This document shows, piece by piece, positions 52,136-59,279 of a stretch of DNA of 64,000 bases; the first letter of the stretch is position 1; every line of letters starts with the position of its first letter. A program made the position numbers and the translations under genes. Under the pieces are notes generated by a model that was not told the DNA's origin, made no database searches, and saw only the letters and a list, made by a program, of their open reading frames with translations. The stretch is from a virus. The DNA is taken from the IMG/VR virus record IMGVR_UViG_3300029319_000003, positions 120,188 to 184,187 of that record, one strand, 5' to 3'.

Positions 52136-52717
52136 TCAGTACGCCCTATATGGATCTTCAAAAGTATAAAATTCGAAGCCGTCCACTTCGTCTTGAAGTT
52201 TCTCAAACACCTTTAGAGTACGCTCACAGTCTGCCAATGCAGTGTGTGCTTCGCCGGTCCATTGAACCTTAAAGTGTTCGCATAAATAATCCATACGGGT
52301 TTTCTGAAGTACGCCAGCCCACTTTAACTCATCTGCCATTGACTTTGTGTCAACGTAGGGTGGGTATTTAATTTCTTTTAACTTATTTCTTTCACACATT
52401 TCATGGATAAAGTTTAAATCGAATATCAGGTTCTGCCCAATAAGAAAGTCTGACTCTGTAATTGCTTTTTGAATTGTGGGGTATGCTTCTTGAAATGGAA
52501 TCGCCTCTGCCCACTTCTCTTCTGCGTATCCGTTGATCTCCAATGCCTTGGGAGAAGCCAAGTGAATGGCTTCTGGTTTGATTTTCTGATCGTACTTGCG
52601 AAGCACATATTCATTTCCATCGGCATCCACAATATAACTAATAAAAGCAATCTCAATAATCTCATGCTTTTTTCGATTAAGCCCTGTTGTTTCAGTATCG
52701 ATAACCGTAAATATCAT
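52136..52717 (-). CDS. DnaQ-type 3'-5' exonuclease (DEDDh)
   Basis: 193 residues. ExoI motif FTVIDTETTGLNRKKHEIIEI gives the Asp/Glu pair, ExoII FLIGQNLIFDLNFI the Asp, and ExoIII HTALADCERTLKVF the His/Asp. Intact DEDDh set; probable role in DNA repair, nucleotide recycling or RNA trimming, not replicative proofreading, since no polymerase motif lies near. Confidence 0.92.
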   Translation of the reverse strand: MIFTVIDTETTGLNRKKHEIIEIAFISYIVDADGNEYVLRKYDQKIKPEAIHLASPKALEINGYAEEKWAEAIPFQEAYPTIQKAITESDFLIGQNLIFDLNFIHEMCERNKLKEIKYPPYVDTKSMADELKWAGVLQKTRMDYLCEHFKVQWTGEAHTALADCERTLKVFEKLQDEVDGFEFYTFEDPYRAY

Positions 52718-52765
52718 AATATACAGCCCCGCCGATGAAAGAGCGAGGCGTTCTCCTTTTAATTT

Positions 52766-53311
52766 TTATTCGTCAGCAGCCCAGTTGATATAGGACATAA
52801 GACATTGTGTCATTTGCGCGTCATACTTGGCGTCATCAACATACAAGCCCAGCCGAGCGGCTAGCCGCCGCCCACGCTTCCATGCTTCAATCTCCTCTGC
52901 AACCAGAGACACCCGATAAGCGGCAGAACGCTGGACGCGACCGTCGGTGGTCTGAGCGTACATTGGATGCTCTTGACTAAACTTTTCTGAGGTTCGATCA
53001 ACCAGCAAGTGACCACACTCATGAAGCAAGGTGTAGAATCTTGACTGTGCATGCTTGCGTGAGTTAAGATAAATCCTCTTCTTCTGGTAGATAATCGCGT
53101 CCTCAAGGTCGGTATACTCAATGACGGCGAACCCCTTTGTGGCGACCCAATCTTTAACCGCGTCGATTTGGTCTACCCAGTCCGCATTATCAAGAGGGCA
53201 AGTCAAGGCTTCTCCTTTGTTAGAGGCAACAACTCTTCCTACATTCATAATATAACATGCATACATCAGCGCGTCAACTGGTGTAATGTCAAAATTAATT
53301 TCGCCGGACAA
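52766..53311 (-). CDS. ImmA/IrrE-type metallopeptidase
   Basis: 181 residues. FYTLLHECGHLLVD holds HExxH near residue 100, and EEIEAWKRGRRLAARLG further on fits the third-ligand helix of ImmA/IrrE proteins. Relatives cleave repressors to release prophages or stress genes. In a lytic phage it may inactivate a host or prophage repressor. No paired HTH repressor gene is adjacent. Confidence 0.82.
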   Translation of the reverse strand: MSGEINFDITPVDALMYACYIMNVGRVVASNKGEALTCPLDNADWVDQIDAVKDWVATKGFAVIEYTDLEDAIIYQKKRIYLNSRKHAQSRFYTLLHECGHLLVDRTSEKFSQEHPMYAQTTDGRVQRSAAYRVSLVAEEIEAWKRGRRLAARLGLYVDDAKYDAQMTQCLMSYINWAADE

Positions 53312-53319
53312 TTTTTGAC

Positions 53320-53514
53320 CTACGACTTCAGTTTATTTTTTTGTTCAGGCGGGTAAACCATTTCCAAAGATTGCATGATCTTATCATAGGCTCCTTGATG
53401 AACCTTGATAGCGTCTTCGGTTGATGCGCTTCCGTGCATCCCTTGCCATATGTCTAACACTTCTTTACCGACTTTGGCTTCTTCAATTCTAAGAATAATT
53501 TCTTTTGCCGTCAT
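53320..53514 (-). CDS. Small helical protein, unknown
   Basis: 64 residues (MTAKEIILRIEEAKVGKEVLDIWQGMHGSASTEDAIKVHQG...), SD AAGGAG before the ATG at 53514. Entirely helical with a Lys-rich end. The 168 bases upstream (53515-53682) contain only short frames and a weak hairpin; no gene there can be supported. Confidence 0.7.
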   Translation of the reverse strand: MTAKEIILRIEEAKVGKEVLDIWQGMHGSASTEDAIKVHQGAYDKIMQSLEMVYPPEQKNKLKS

Positions 53515-53682
53515 TTTTCTTCTCCTTAAAAAAAGGCTTAGGGAGGATCGCTCTCCTCGCTTGCGATCTTGCCAGTCATCCGTTAATTTTTAATCTGGTG
53601 CCTTTCTCTCAATTCCTTTTGCGCTCGGTTATGGGTTCGTTGATGACGATGAACCCCGCATATACCATGTGGCTCCCTAAGC

Positions 53683-53868
53683 CTATCGATATACAGATCT
53701 TTCTAAAACTTGTATATCATTATTTAAGTCGCCTATCTCGTCTCTAAGTAAATCATTTTCATTTTCTAACGATTCAATTCTTTTAAGCAGCAAGTCAATC
53801 TTAAGTCGTAAAACTTTAACAGAGTTTGTCTTGCGATAGTCAATAGCCTCAATGCTTTCGGGATCCAT
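53683..53868 (-). CDS. Small coiled-coil protein, unknown
   Basis: 61 residues from ATG at 53868 with TAGGTG upstream; a GTG at 53877 is also possible. KTNSVKVLRLKIDLLLKRIESLENENDLLRDEIGDLNND forms a clear heptad coil. Possibly a dimerisation or scaffold peptide. Confidence 0.7.
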   Translation of the reverse strand: MDPESIEAIDYRKTNSVKVLRLKIDLLLKRIESLENENDLLRDEIGDLNNDIQVLERSVYR

Positions 53869-53882
53869 CTTTTGCACCTACA

Positions 53883-54116
53883 CTAACTGGTGAATCCCGC
53901 CATACGCGCAGACTTCAGATCTTGTTCGGATGGCATAAACTCTTTGTTGATATGCCGACACGAAGCGCATCGAAAAATTGGAATTGGAATAACTCCACCC
54001 GGCATCCGCTTTACAATAAACACGGTGTCGAATGTGTTTGCATTACACTTTTCACAGACCACATCTTGTGCCCCGCTCAAATCCATTTTTGGCATCCCGC
54101 CCATTTGATTGTTCAT
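53883..54116 (-). CDS. Zinc ribbon protein, unknown
   Basis: 77 residues; MGGMPKMDLSGAQDVVCEKCNANTFDTVF then CASC near the C-terminus make a CxxC...CxxC zinc ribbon around a hydrophobic sheet (VFIVKRMPGGVIPIPIFRC). Start ATG at 54116 with AAGGAGAT. Typical of phage-encoded transcription or host-takeover ribbons. Confidence 0.8.
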   Translation of the reverse strand: MNNQMGGMPKMDLSGAQDVVCEKCNANTFDTVFIVKRMPGGVIPIPIFRCASCRHINKEFMPSEQDLKSARMAGFTS

Positions 54117-54161
54117 CTTTATCTCCTTGTGTAGAAAGTATATCTCTTATATTTGCGAGTG

Positions 54162-54392
54162 TTAAGAATTTTCTGAAACTACTCGCAACTCAGCCTCAAA
54201 AAATGTTTGTTTCTCTCCGTTGACAAAAACAAGATAGGCTACACCGTCACCTCTTTCAAGGTCCATATAGTAGTCCGAATCGCCGGGACTCGCAAACTCC
54301 ACCTTGTCAAGCACAATGCCAACTGCGTTGTTGAAGTTCTCCGTCTTGTCTAAGTGGCTGGTAATCTTTACTGCGCTGCCTATAGGAATCAT
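54162..54392 (-). CDS. KOW/SH3-like small protein
   Basis: 76 residues. MIPIGSAVKITSHLDKTENFNNAVGIVLDKVEF: GDL replaced by IGS, but the GIVLDK strand and the end FEAELRVVSENS keep the family pattern. ATGA overlap with the gene at 54389. Confidence 0.7.
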   Translation of the reverse strand: MIPIGSAVKITSHLDKTENFNNAVGIVLDKVEFASPGDSDYYMDLERGDGVAYLVFVNGEKQTFFEAELRVVSENS

Positions 54393-54796
54393 TCATCCCG
54401 CCTTTTAACCTCTTCGCTGAGAAGTTTGCCGCACTCTGGGCATTCGGCAGGTAGCCTGTTGACCATTCCCCACCTACAGTGTATGCATAGCCATCGATGA
54501 TCACTCTTTCCACTATTGAGGGTTACTACTTCCACCGGGTCAATATTTTCTTTACTCATATCTCTCGCTTTGCTAATAATTTCAAGGTTCTTGTCGCGGA
54601 GGTCACCCAAGCACCATTCGGCATTTTTGGGATTGTATATCACCACACAGTTTGAATCTTTTTGAGATACCTCAATCACTATTCCATATTCATAGATTGG
54701 GTCATAAGGGTACACCATGCCAACATCGTCGGCTGCAAAAGATTCATAATCTACAATCCATCTTACCAGATCACCACGCTTTATAGGGTCGCTCAC
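54389..54796 (-). CDS. KOW/SH3-like protein fused to a zinc ribbon
   Basis: 135 residues (GTG start). N-terminal SDPIKRGDLVRWIVDYESFAADDVGM and YGIVIEVSQ match the family. The C-terminal half WLCIHCRWGMVNRLPAECPECGK is a separate four-Cys ribbon. This is the only relative here with this second domain, so the barrel may be a mobile module. Confidence 0.75.
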   Translation of the reverse strand: MSDPIKRGDLVRWIVDYESFAADDVGMVYPYDPIYEYGIVIEVSQKDSNCVVIYNPKNAEWCLGDLRDKNLEIISKARDMSKENIDPVEVVTLNSGKSDHRWLCIHCRWGMVNRLPAECPECGKLLSEEVKRRDE

Positions 54797-54816
54797 ATGT
54801 TTAAATATAAGCAGTA

Positions 54817-55077
54817 CTAAGTAGTCGCAACCTTTTTTATAATCTCAGAATCATAGACCCAAGTTTTATCACCCGGCTTTTTAAATGGGATCGACCATCG
54901 CTTTCTCAGTACATCAATCTCAGATTGATAAACCATTTCGGCACGCCAGCCTTTGTATCCGTCCCAAGAGCCGGTTGACTCTTGTATTCTCCGCTCAAGC
55001 AATCTGACGTGAAATTTAGGAATAGCCTTTCCAGTCATGCTTCTGATGAGAACTACATCGCCTTCTTTATATGTCAC
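54817..55077 (-). CDS. KOW/SH3-like protein, divergent
   Basis: 86 residues (GTG start overlapping TAG as at 1580). MTYKEGDVVLIRSMTGKAIPKFHVRLLERR and end SEIIKKVATT; weaker family resemblance, with longer loops (FKKPGDKTWVYD). Confidence 0.6.
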   Translation of the reverse strand: MTYKEGDVVLIRSMTGKAIPKFHVRLLERRIQESTGSWDGYKGWRAEMVYQSEIDVLRKRWSIPFKKPGDKTWVYDSEIIKKVATT

Positions 55078-55358
55078 TAGAATGGACTCCCGTCGTTTAC
55101 ACGACCGTTGATAATAAAACCTGTCCCTTGTTCAATTGCATCCACCAATCGCACTGAGGAAACAGGGAGCAATGTTGTGAGGATGGTGCTCTCGTACCAC
55201 AATTTAAAATCTTCGAATGGAATCAGATAATCTAGATCGCCGGCGGTGGTATACAACACTACGTTACCCAGCCAGTTTCTGGAACTGCTGAGTGTACGAC
55301 TAGAGGCGAGATAGACAATTCTATCTCGCCACTCAAACAGGCTTTGCTGACGGCTCAT
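55077..55358 (-). CDS. Small protein, unknown
   Basis: 93 residues from ATG at 55358 (overlapping the previous TGA). MSRQQSLFEWRDRIVYLASSRTLSS..., then FEDFKLWYE and a hydrophobic LLPVSSVRLVDAIEQGTGFI. Probably another beta-rich small protein; family not clear. Confidence 0.65.
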   Translation of the reverse strand: MSRQQSLFEWRDRIVYLASSRTLSSSRNWLGNVVLYTTAGDLDYLIPFEDFKLWYESTILTTLLPVSSVRLVDAIEQGTGFIINGRVNDGSPF

Positions 55359-55663
55359 CACCGTGCTCGGAGAGGAGGAACACCGGGAGGTAGTTCGCCA
55401 TCAACCAAGCCACCGTGCTTTGCGATGACCAGTGCAACAGTTTGTGATGGCACCCATCCGTAGACGGTTTCTGTTGGTCTACCGGGTTCTTCTGCGAATT
55501 CAATCAACAACTCTTCTGTTGCGCTTGGAAAGCCAACCTCTACTGCTGTATATTTTTCTGCGCCGTCCCTGCGAGGAGAGCAGTAGTTTGTAGAACTTGC
55601 TTGCACGCTCATGCTAAAGCCGTCAGCGCACACTGCTCGTTTATAAGTTTTACGATCAAACAT
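55358..55663 (-). CDS. Small protein, unknown
   Basis: 101 residues. MFDRKTYKRAVCADGFSMSVQASSTNYCSPRRDGAEKYTAVEVGFPSATEELL resembles small proteins in other myophage genomes as I recall them, but no function is known. Ends PPGVPPLRAR. Overlaps both neighbours. Confidence 0.75.
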   Translation of the reverse strand: MFDRKTYKRAVCADGFSMSVQASSTNYCSPRRDGAEKYTAVEVGFPSATEELLIEFAEEPGRPTETVYGWVPSQTVALVIAKHGGLVDGELPPGVPPLRAR

Positions 55664-55925
55664 ACTTGTTCATTCCCTTGTTTTGTTGGTTAAAAATCTC
55701 GTCTGCAAATTGCTTTGCATCCTTCAGTCCAGAAGAGCGCTCGCCAGATTCAACCATTCGGGCATACCGGCGAAGGAGTTTAATAAATTCAATCTTTCCA
55801 AATTTTACCGTATACATCCGGCGTGACTGCTTATCTAGATACTCACCAACAAGATGATCCATAATCTTGCGAGCATCGTTCATGCCGCGCTCATCTTCAG
55901 TATCGAAACAGATAACAGTTTTCAT
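55656..55925 (-). CDS. Small protein, unknown
   Basis: 89 residues, MKTVICFDTEDERGMNDARKIMDHLVGEYLDKQSRRMYTVKFGKIEFIKLLRRYAR. Helical with a short N-terminal beta strand and an acidic loop; compact enough to be a single alpha/beta domain. Overlaps the 55358 gene by 8 bases. Confidence 0.7.
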   Translation of the reverse strand: MKTVICFDTEDERGMNDARKIMDHLVGEYLDKQSRRMYTVKFGKIEFIKLLRRYARMVESGERSSGLKDAKQFADEIFNQQNKGMNKYV

Positions 55926-56138
55926 TTATCCCCTCGGGCTCAAAAGAGCAAGTTGATCTTCGGTATACCATCGCTCTTTACACTCATCGCCGGCGAGACG
56001 GTAGACAGTCCGCATGCGAAAAATACCAGTCTCTGTCGCGCCCCAATCGCCATGCTGCGGGACAATCTCATCCCGCTTATTGACAATAACTCGTTTTGTG
56101 CCTGTGCCCCAAATGGCAACAATGTCTCCGACGTTCAT
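55926..56138 (-). CDS. KOW/SH3-like small protein
   Basis: 70 residues from ATG at 56138 (MNVGDIVAIWGTGTKRVIVNKRDEIVPQHGDWGATE), start placed by family and SD CAGGGGATAAG. Ends RWYTEDQLALLSPRG with the polar turn and final L.LLS of the group. Confidence 0.75.
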   Translation of the reverse strand: MNVGDIVAIWGTGTKRVIVNKRDEIVPQHGDWGATETGIFRMRTVYRLAGDECKERWYTEDQLALLSPRG

Positions 56139-56143
56139 TTCAC

Positions 56144-56359
56144 TTATCCCCTGCTGATAATCCGAACATTTGCATCCCGAAAGATTTCTCTTTGACCACT
56201 GATGCACAGGTATCGTCTGACGCCGCCAATGAAAGGAGAACGCTCAATCCTATAGACAACGCCTGTTATATCTGTCTTCCACCCACTGGGCGAGTAGACT
56301 TGAACCAAGTCACCCACCTCTGCCCATGAGCCATGATTGTTTTGGTCGCTACGGTTCAC
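56144..56359 (-). CDS. KOW/SH3-like small protein
   Basis: 71 residues (GTG start overlapping TGA). NRSDQNNHGSWAEVGDLVQVYSPSGWKTDITGVVYRIERSPF and end VRIISRG fit the family with an N-terminal extension of ~14 residues. Confidence 0.72.
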   Translation of the reverse strand: MNRSDQNNHGSWAEVGDLVQVYSPSGWKTDITGVVYRIERSPFIGGVRRYLCISGQREIFRDANVRIISRG

Positions 56360-56862
56360 GCCGCACTAACCAACTCAAGGTCACGCTGTGGGAAGCCATA
56401 GTTATAACGCGGAGGATATTCCTCACCCATCCAGTGAACCTTAACGTAACTCCCAGTATCCATCACAAGACCAGTCTTGCCGGCATAGCCATTACGCTGC
56501 GCTCGCTTGTTGTCCTTGCCTCGGACAAGAGCACCGACCGGAAACTTTGGTGCTGGGGGCTTCAAAGAGTGAAGCATCTGCGTGCAGTTGTCGCGGAAAG
56601 AACCAGCAAAGTAGTCCGTCATCAAATCAGAATGGTCATTGCTTCGACGGATATGCCAGTTGTGGGCATAGGCTTCGTCCTTCGGACCATAGTTACCTTC
56701 AGCATCCTCGCCGTAGGCTTGCTGCGTCAGGAAAGAGCCAACGTAGTTTTCGTAAGTGAAGTAATACTTCGCATGATATTTGGTATTCACACCATGCTCG
56801 TCCTTCGTAACTTTAACGCCGAGGTATTTCTCAATCTTTTTAATTGCTTTCGAAACTTCCAC
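56356..56862 (-). CDS. KOW/SH3-like domain C-terminal to a novel N-domain
   Basis: 168 residues (GTG start after AAGGAGTGAG). Residues 1-105 form a separate domain (MEVSKAIKKIEKYLGVKVTKDEHGVNTKYHAKYYFTYENYVG). The last ~60 (PVGALVRGKDNKRAQRNGYAGKTGLVMDTGSYVKVHWMGEE...RDLELVSAA) are a family member. A promoter (56902-56930) stands directly upstream. Confidence 0.75.
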   Translation of the reverse strand: MEVSKAIKKIEKYLGVKVTKDEHGVNTKYHAKYYFTYENYVGSFLTQQAYGEDAEGNYGPKDEAYAHNWHIRRSNDHSDLMTDYFAGSFRDNCTQMLHSLKPPAPKFPVGALVRGKDNKRAQRNGYAGKTGLVMDTGSYVKVHWMGEEYPPRYNYGFPQRDLELVSAA

Positions 56863-56901
56863 TTACTCACTCCTTGGGGCTCTCCCCATCAGTACATTCA
56901 T

Positions 56902-56930
56902 ATTATCGCATAGATTCTAACAGAAGTCAA
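56902..56930 (-). promoter_or_regulatory. Sigma70-like promoter of the 56356 operon
   Basis: Minus strand: TTGACT (56925-56930), 17-base spacer ending TGC, GATAAT (56902-56907). A hairpin terminator (56938-56956) lies just upstream of it. Confidence 0.82.
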
Positions 56931-56937
56931 GCGATAA

Positions 56938-56956
56938 CCGGACAAAAAATGTCCGG
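56938..56956 (-). terminator. Hairpin CCGGACA-N5-TGTCCGG after the 56965 gene
   Basis: Perfect 7-bp inverted repeat with a 5-base loop. On the minus strand it is followed by TTATCGC, so the T tract is weak, but the same hairpin occurs again at 57363-57379 with a stronger T run. Confidence 0.65.
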
Positions 56957-56964
56957 CACCCAAA

Positions 56965-57303
56965 TTAATATTGAACTCCGTATGGGGTAATCGGCAACAC
57001 CGCATCAAAGATGCTTCCTCTTACATAGTTCAGCGCCGGAGCCTTCCAAGTCGCTGCCTTAAGGATGGCACCATCCTGCGCCCGAACAAAACAGTAAACG
57101 CTGGTCTGGTTGTCAACCTTCGCGATTTTAATATATTTTCGCCCGCCCATGATTCGAATAGTGGGGGGTTTTAGATTACTCAAGTTAGCGGCAAAATGTG
57201 CATCCACCAGTTCTTGAATCCGGTTAACAAAATTAGGCAGTTCTTCCTGCACCATCGCGGGACACCGGGTTTCATCAATAGCCATTCGGGGATCTTGGTT
57301 CAT
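56965..57303 (-). CDS. Small phage protein, unknown
   Basis: 112 residues from ATG at 57303 (MNQDPRMAIDETRC), chosen for its SD AAGGAG and a perfect promoter at 57327. LKPPTIRIMGGRKYIKIAKVDNQTSVYCFVRAQDGAILKAATWKAPALNYVRGSIFD suggests a beta-rich fold with conserved RGSIFD and WKAPA motifs. No function known to me. Confidence 0.8.
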   Translation of the reverse strand: MNQDPRMAIDETRCPAMVQEELPNFVNRIQELVDAHFAANLSNLKPPTIRIMGGRKYIKIAKVDNQTSVYCFVRAQDGAILKAATWKAPALNYVRGSIFDAVLPITPYGVQY

Positions 57304-57326
57304 CACTAACTCCTTCTTACATATAT

Positions 57327-57355
57327 AATATAGCATGTACACAATGCGCTGTCAA
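57327..57355 (-). promoter_or_regulatory. Strong sigma70-like promoter of the 56965 gene
   Basis: Minus strand: TTGACA (57350-57355), 17 bases ending TGC, TATATT (57327-57332). Near-consensus with extended -10, placed directly behind the terminator at 57363. Confidence 0.88.
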
Positions 57356-57362
57356 GCAAAAA

Positions 57363-57379
57363 CCGGACAGAAAATGTCC
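57363..57379 (-). terminator. Hairpin CGGACA-N5-TGTCCG after the 57381 gene
   Basis: 6-bp stem, loop TTTTC, then GGTTTTTG on the minus strand. Transcription from the membrane-protein gene stops here and the next promoter starts within ten bases. Confidence 0.75.
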
Positions 57380-57380
57380 G

Positions 57381-57569
57381 CTAGTAATTTTTTATTTTTG
57401 CCGCGCATGTATTGTACGCTTCCTCGCTATGATCATTGGCTTCAGTCATACAGTCCATGACACTCTCCAAGAACAGTGTGCGAGGGTGAACCCACATTGC
57501 CCACCAACCAGCAGCGAGACTAATGCACACAACAGAAAATAAAATCATATCTCTAATTTCGTTTTTCAC
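57381..57569 (-). CDS. Small membrane protein
   Basis: 62 residues (GTG start). A hydrophobic helix (IRDMILFSVVCISLAAGWWAMWV) near the N-terminus, then a polar tail (CMTEANDHSEEAYNTCAAKIKNY) with two Cys. Inserted among the KOW-like genes with overlapping ends, it may bring their products to the membrane; inference. Confidence 0.7.
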   Translation of the reverse strand: MKNEIRDMILFSVVCISLAAGWWAMWVHPRTLFLESVMDCMTEANDHSEEAYNTCAAKIKNY

Positions 57570-57723
57570 TTACGATCTCCAACAGTCCTGTGGTCATCCA
57601 GTTCGTTCGACCATCAACATTAACTTTCACAGAGTTACCACTAACATCAAGCACAATACACAAGATAGTATCACGCTGATTACCTTTGGCTCGATAGAGT
57701 CTCACCAAGTCACCCACATTCAT
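57553..57723 (-). CDS. KOW/SH3-like small protein (56 aa)
   Basis: 56 residues, ATG at 57723 (MNVGDLVRLYRAKGNQRDTILCIVLDV), the smallest kind of the family. NSVKVNVDGRTNW and LLEIVSEKRN complete the barrel. Overlaps neighbours at both ends. Confidence 0.72.
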   Translation of the reverse strand: MNVGDLVRLYRAKGNQRDTILCIVLDVSGNSVKVNVDGRTNWMTTGLLEIVSEKRN

Positions 57724-57928
57724 GCACCACCTCTAGTTCAATAACCGGAATAGTCATCTTCCGCTCCTGTCCAAAAAATACAACAGCATGCTCTTCAGGC
57801 TCCACAATATCCCAGTTGATCTGCCGCCCGAGTTCGTGAGTTCGCCAACACTTCTTTTGTAGAAAGTCTATTGCGACCCCAACACTGAGGGAACCTTTTC
57901 TAAGTCTAACTAAATCACCGACCTTCAC
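57710..57928 (-). CDS. KOW/SH3-like small protein
   Basis: 72 residues from GTG at 57928 (VKVGDLVRLRKGSLSVGVAIDFLQKKCW), a TTG one codon earlier is possible. Strands EEHAVVFFGQERKMTIP and VIELEVVHECG complete the pattern. Confidence 0.72.
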   Translation of the reverse strand: MKVGDLVRLRKGSLSVGVAIDFLQKKCWRTHELGRQINWDIVEPEEHAVVFFGQERKMTIPVIELEVVHECG

Positions 57929-58187
57929 CAACTACCTCCACTCCATCAGTGATCCGACCCATCGTGGTGGGTGTTCCGTTAACCGGCGGGTAAATCATTT
58001 GCGGATAATCGCTCCGTTCTCTACCTCCCGACACACAACGATCAACTTCAATAACATATCGCTGACAGCCTTCAAACTCGTTGAGCCCGATCACGACGCC
58101 CTCCATATAACATGAACGAGGTCCGTCAAGATCCCGCATATAATGAAAGTCAAAAGACCGAACACGATTGCCAATTTCAATTTCCAT
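57915..58187 (-). CDS. KOW/SH3-like protein, divergent
   Basis: 90 residues from ATG at 58187 (MEIEIGNRVRSFDFHYMRDLDGPR) with GGAG six bases upstream. SCYMEGVVIGLNEFEGCQRYVIEVDR retains the GVVIGL strand. Long Ser/Arg loop follows. Confidence 0.7.
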   Translation of the reverse strand: MEIEIGNRVRSFDFHYMRDLDGPRSCYMEGVVIGLNEFEGCQRYVIEVDRCVSGGRERSDYPQMIYPPVNGTPTTMGRITDGVEVVGEGR

Positions 58188-58392
58188 TTTTATCTCCATA
58201 GGGTGAACTGATTACTTGTAAATATGTGTCGTTGATAGTGTGTACATGAGATTTGCCGTGGGCAGTCCACAAGACGCGAAATCTTTGTTGCCCCGGTCGG
58301 TCCCAAGCAGGATCGTTTGGCAGAACTTCAAGCACAAGACCAGAGCCCTGCAATGTCCCAAACTTGTGTTTAACTAAGTTACCGACCAGCAC
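58177..58392 (-). CDS. KOW/SH3-like small protein
   Basis: 71 residues from GTG at 58392 (VLVGNLVKHKFGTLQGSGLVLEVLPND). RFRVLWTAHGKSHVHTINDTYLQVISSPYG gives V.W and final Q.ISS. Start chosen by family. Confidence 0.72.
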   Translation of the reverse strand: MLVGNLVKHKFGTLQGSGLVLEVLPNDPAWDRPGQQRFRVLWTAHGKSHVHTINDTYLQVISSPYGDKNGN

Positions 58393-58558
58393 TAACCACC
58401 TCAAGGTCACAAGGAGAGCATATCACATTTCGTGTATGGTCAAGCGGCTTCACAACCCACTCTAGTCCAAAGACAGAGGAATGGTGGTGTCTAACAATCA
58501 CAGCCAACTTCTGACCGTAATGTTTTGTTTGAACTTTTACTAAATCACCGACTTGCAT
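58379..58558 (-). CDS. KOW/SH3-like small protein
   Basis: 59 residues from ATG at 58558 (MQVGDLVKVQTKHYGQKLAVIVRHHHSS), then FGLEWVVKPLDHTRNV and CDLEVVSAGR. Overlaps the gene at 58545. Confidence 0.75.
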   Translation of the reverse strand: MQVGDLVKVQTKHYGQKLAVIVRHHHSSVFGLEWVVKPLDHTRNVICSPCDLEVVSAGR

Positions 58559-58721
58559 CAACCAACTCCAAACCATCTTGGGCGAGCACCATGATGTGAC
58601 CCGCAATCAAAACTTCCCAACACTTCACAATACGGGCGAAGGGGCGAACAATAAGACCAACATCTCTGACCGACCCGCTGGGTCCGAAACCCTTGAGGAC
58701 TACCAAGTCACCGACCTGCAT
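58545..58721 (-). CDS. KOW/SH3-like small protein (58 aa)
   Basis: 58 residues from ATG at 58721 (MQVGDLVVLKGFGPSGSVRDVGLIVRPFARIVKCWEVLIAGH), end LELVDASR. ATG overlaps the stop of the 58721 gene (TAATG). Confidence 0.72.
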   Translation of the reverse strand: MQVGDLVVLKGFGPSGSVRDVGLIVRPFARIVKCWEVLIAGHIMVLAQDGLELVDASR

Positions 58722-58942
58722 TAATCACCTTCCACGACGGCTTCAAACTTATCAGCACGATCAAAGATTTGTGCCAACTGATTAACCACTCGACCGTCGA
58801 TCACATTATCGACAGGAGTTTGGAACTGGACTTTAAACCCACCCCACTCAGCATTATACATAGTGTGTTCAACAACGATACCAACTCCACCCGTTCGCGG
58901 GTGTCGGACCAAGGTTCCTACGGTGATTGCTGGCTGGTTCAT
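58721..58942 (-). CDS. KOW/SH3-like small protein
   Basis: 73 residues from ATG at 58942 (MNQPAITVGTLVRHPRTGGVGIVVEHTMYN), SD AAGGAG. FKVQFQTPVDNVIDGRVV then AVVEGD. First gene of a promoter-driven operon. Confidence 0.78.
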   Translation of the reverse strand: MNQPAITVGTLVRHPRTGGVGIVVEHTMYNAEWGGFKVQFQTPVDNVIDGRVVNQLAQIFDRADKFEAVVEGD

Positions 58943-58971
58943 TACTAACTCCTTCCGCTCAGTACATATAT

Positions 58972-59000
58972 AATGTAGCATAGGAGCGCAGCACTTGCAA
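58972..59000 (-). promoter_or_regulatory. Sigma70-like promoter of the 58721 operon
   Basis: Minus strand: TTGCAA (58995-59000), 17 bases ending TGC, TACATT (58972-58977). Confidence 0.78.
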
Positions 59001-59042
59001 GGTTTAAATGTAAAGAAAATGTCAAGAAAAATTAAATAGGGG

Positions 59043-59279
59043 TCATTCAGCATCTTCCTCACTATAGAACTCTGACACTAGCCCAATTCTACCGGGATGC
59101 TCCCAGTGTATTTTTCCATTGTTCCACAGCACCTTATAAACTCTATCTGTAAACTGCAAGTGCCACGTTGTCTGGTTTTTGATTTCCTCTACTTCTAAAA
59201 TCAGCCCAACCTCATCTTCGTCCATGTGGGCGATGTTTTCTTTGTAAATAATCCTTACAACCAAGTCGCCTATTTTCAC
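59043..59279 (-). CDS. KOW/SH3-like small protein
   Basis: 78 residues (MKIGDLVVRIIYKENIAHMDEDEVGLILEVEEIKNQ...), then YKVLWNNGKIHWEHP and acidic end. ATGA overlap with the 59276 gene. Confidence 0.78.
   Translation of the reverse strand: MKIGDLVVRIIYKENIAHMDEDEVGLILEVEEIKNQTTWHLQFTDRVYKVLWNNGKIHWEHPGRIGLVSEFYSEEDAE

Noticed and set aside
53515-53682. Short His/Arg-rich frame (about 35 residues)
   Set aside because: No acceptable start codon (only CTG or ATA); cannot be supported.
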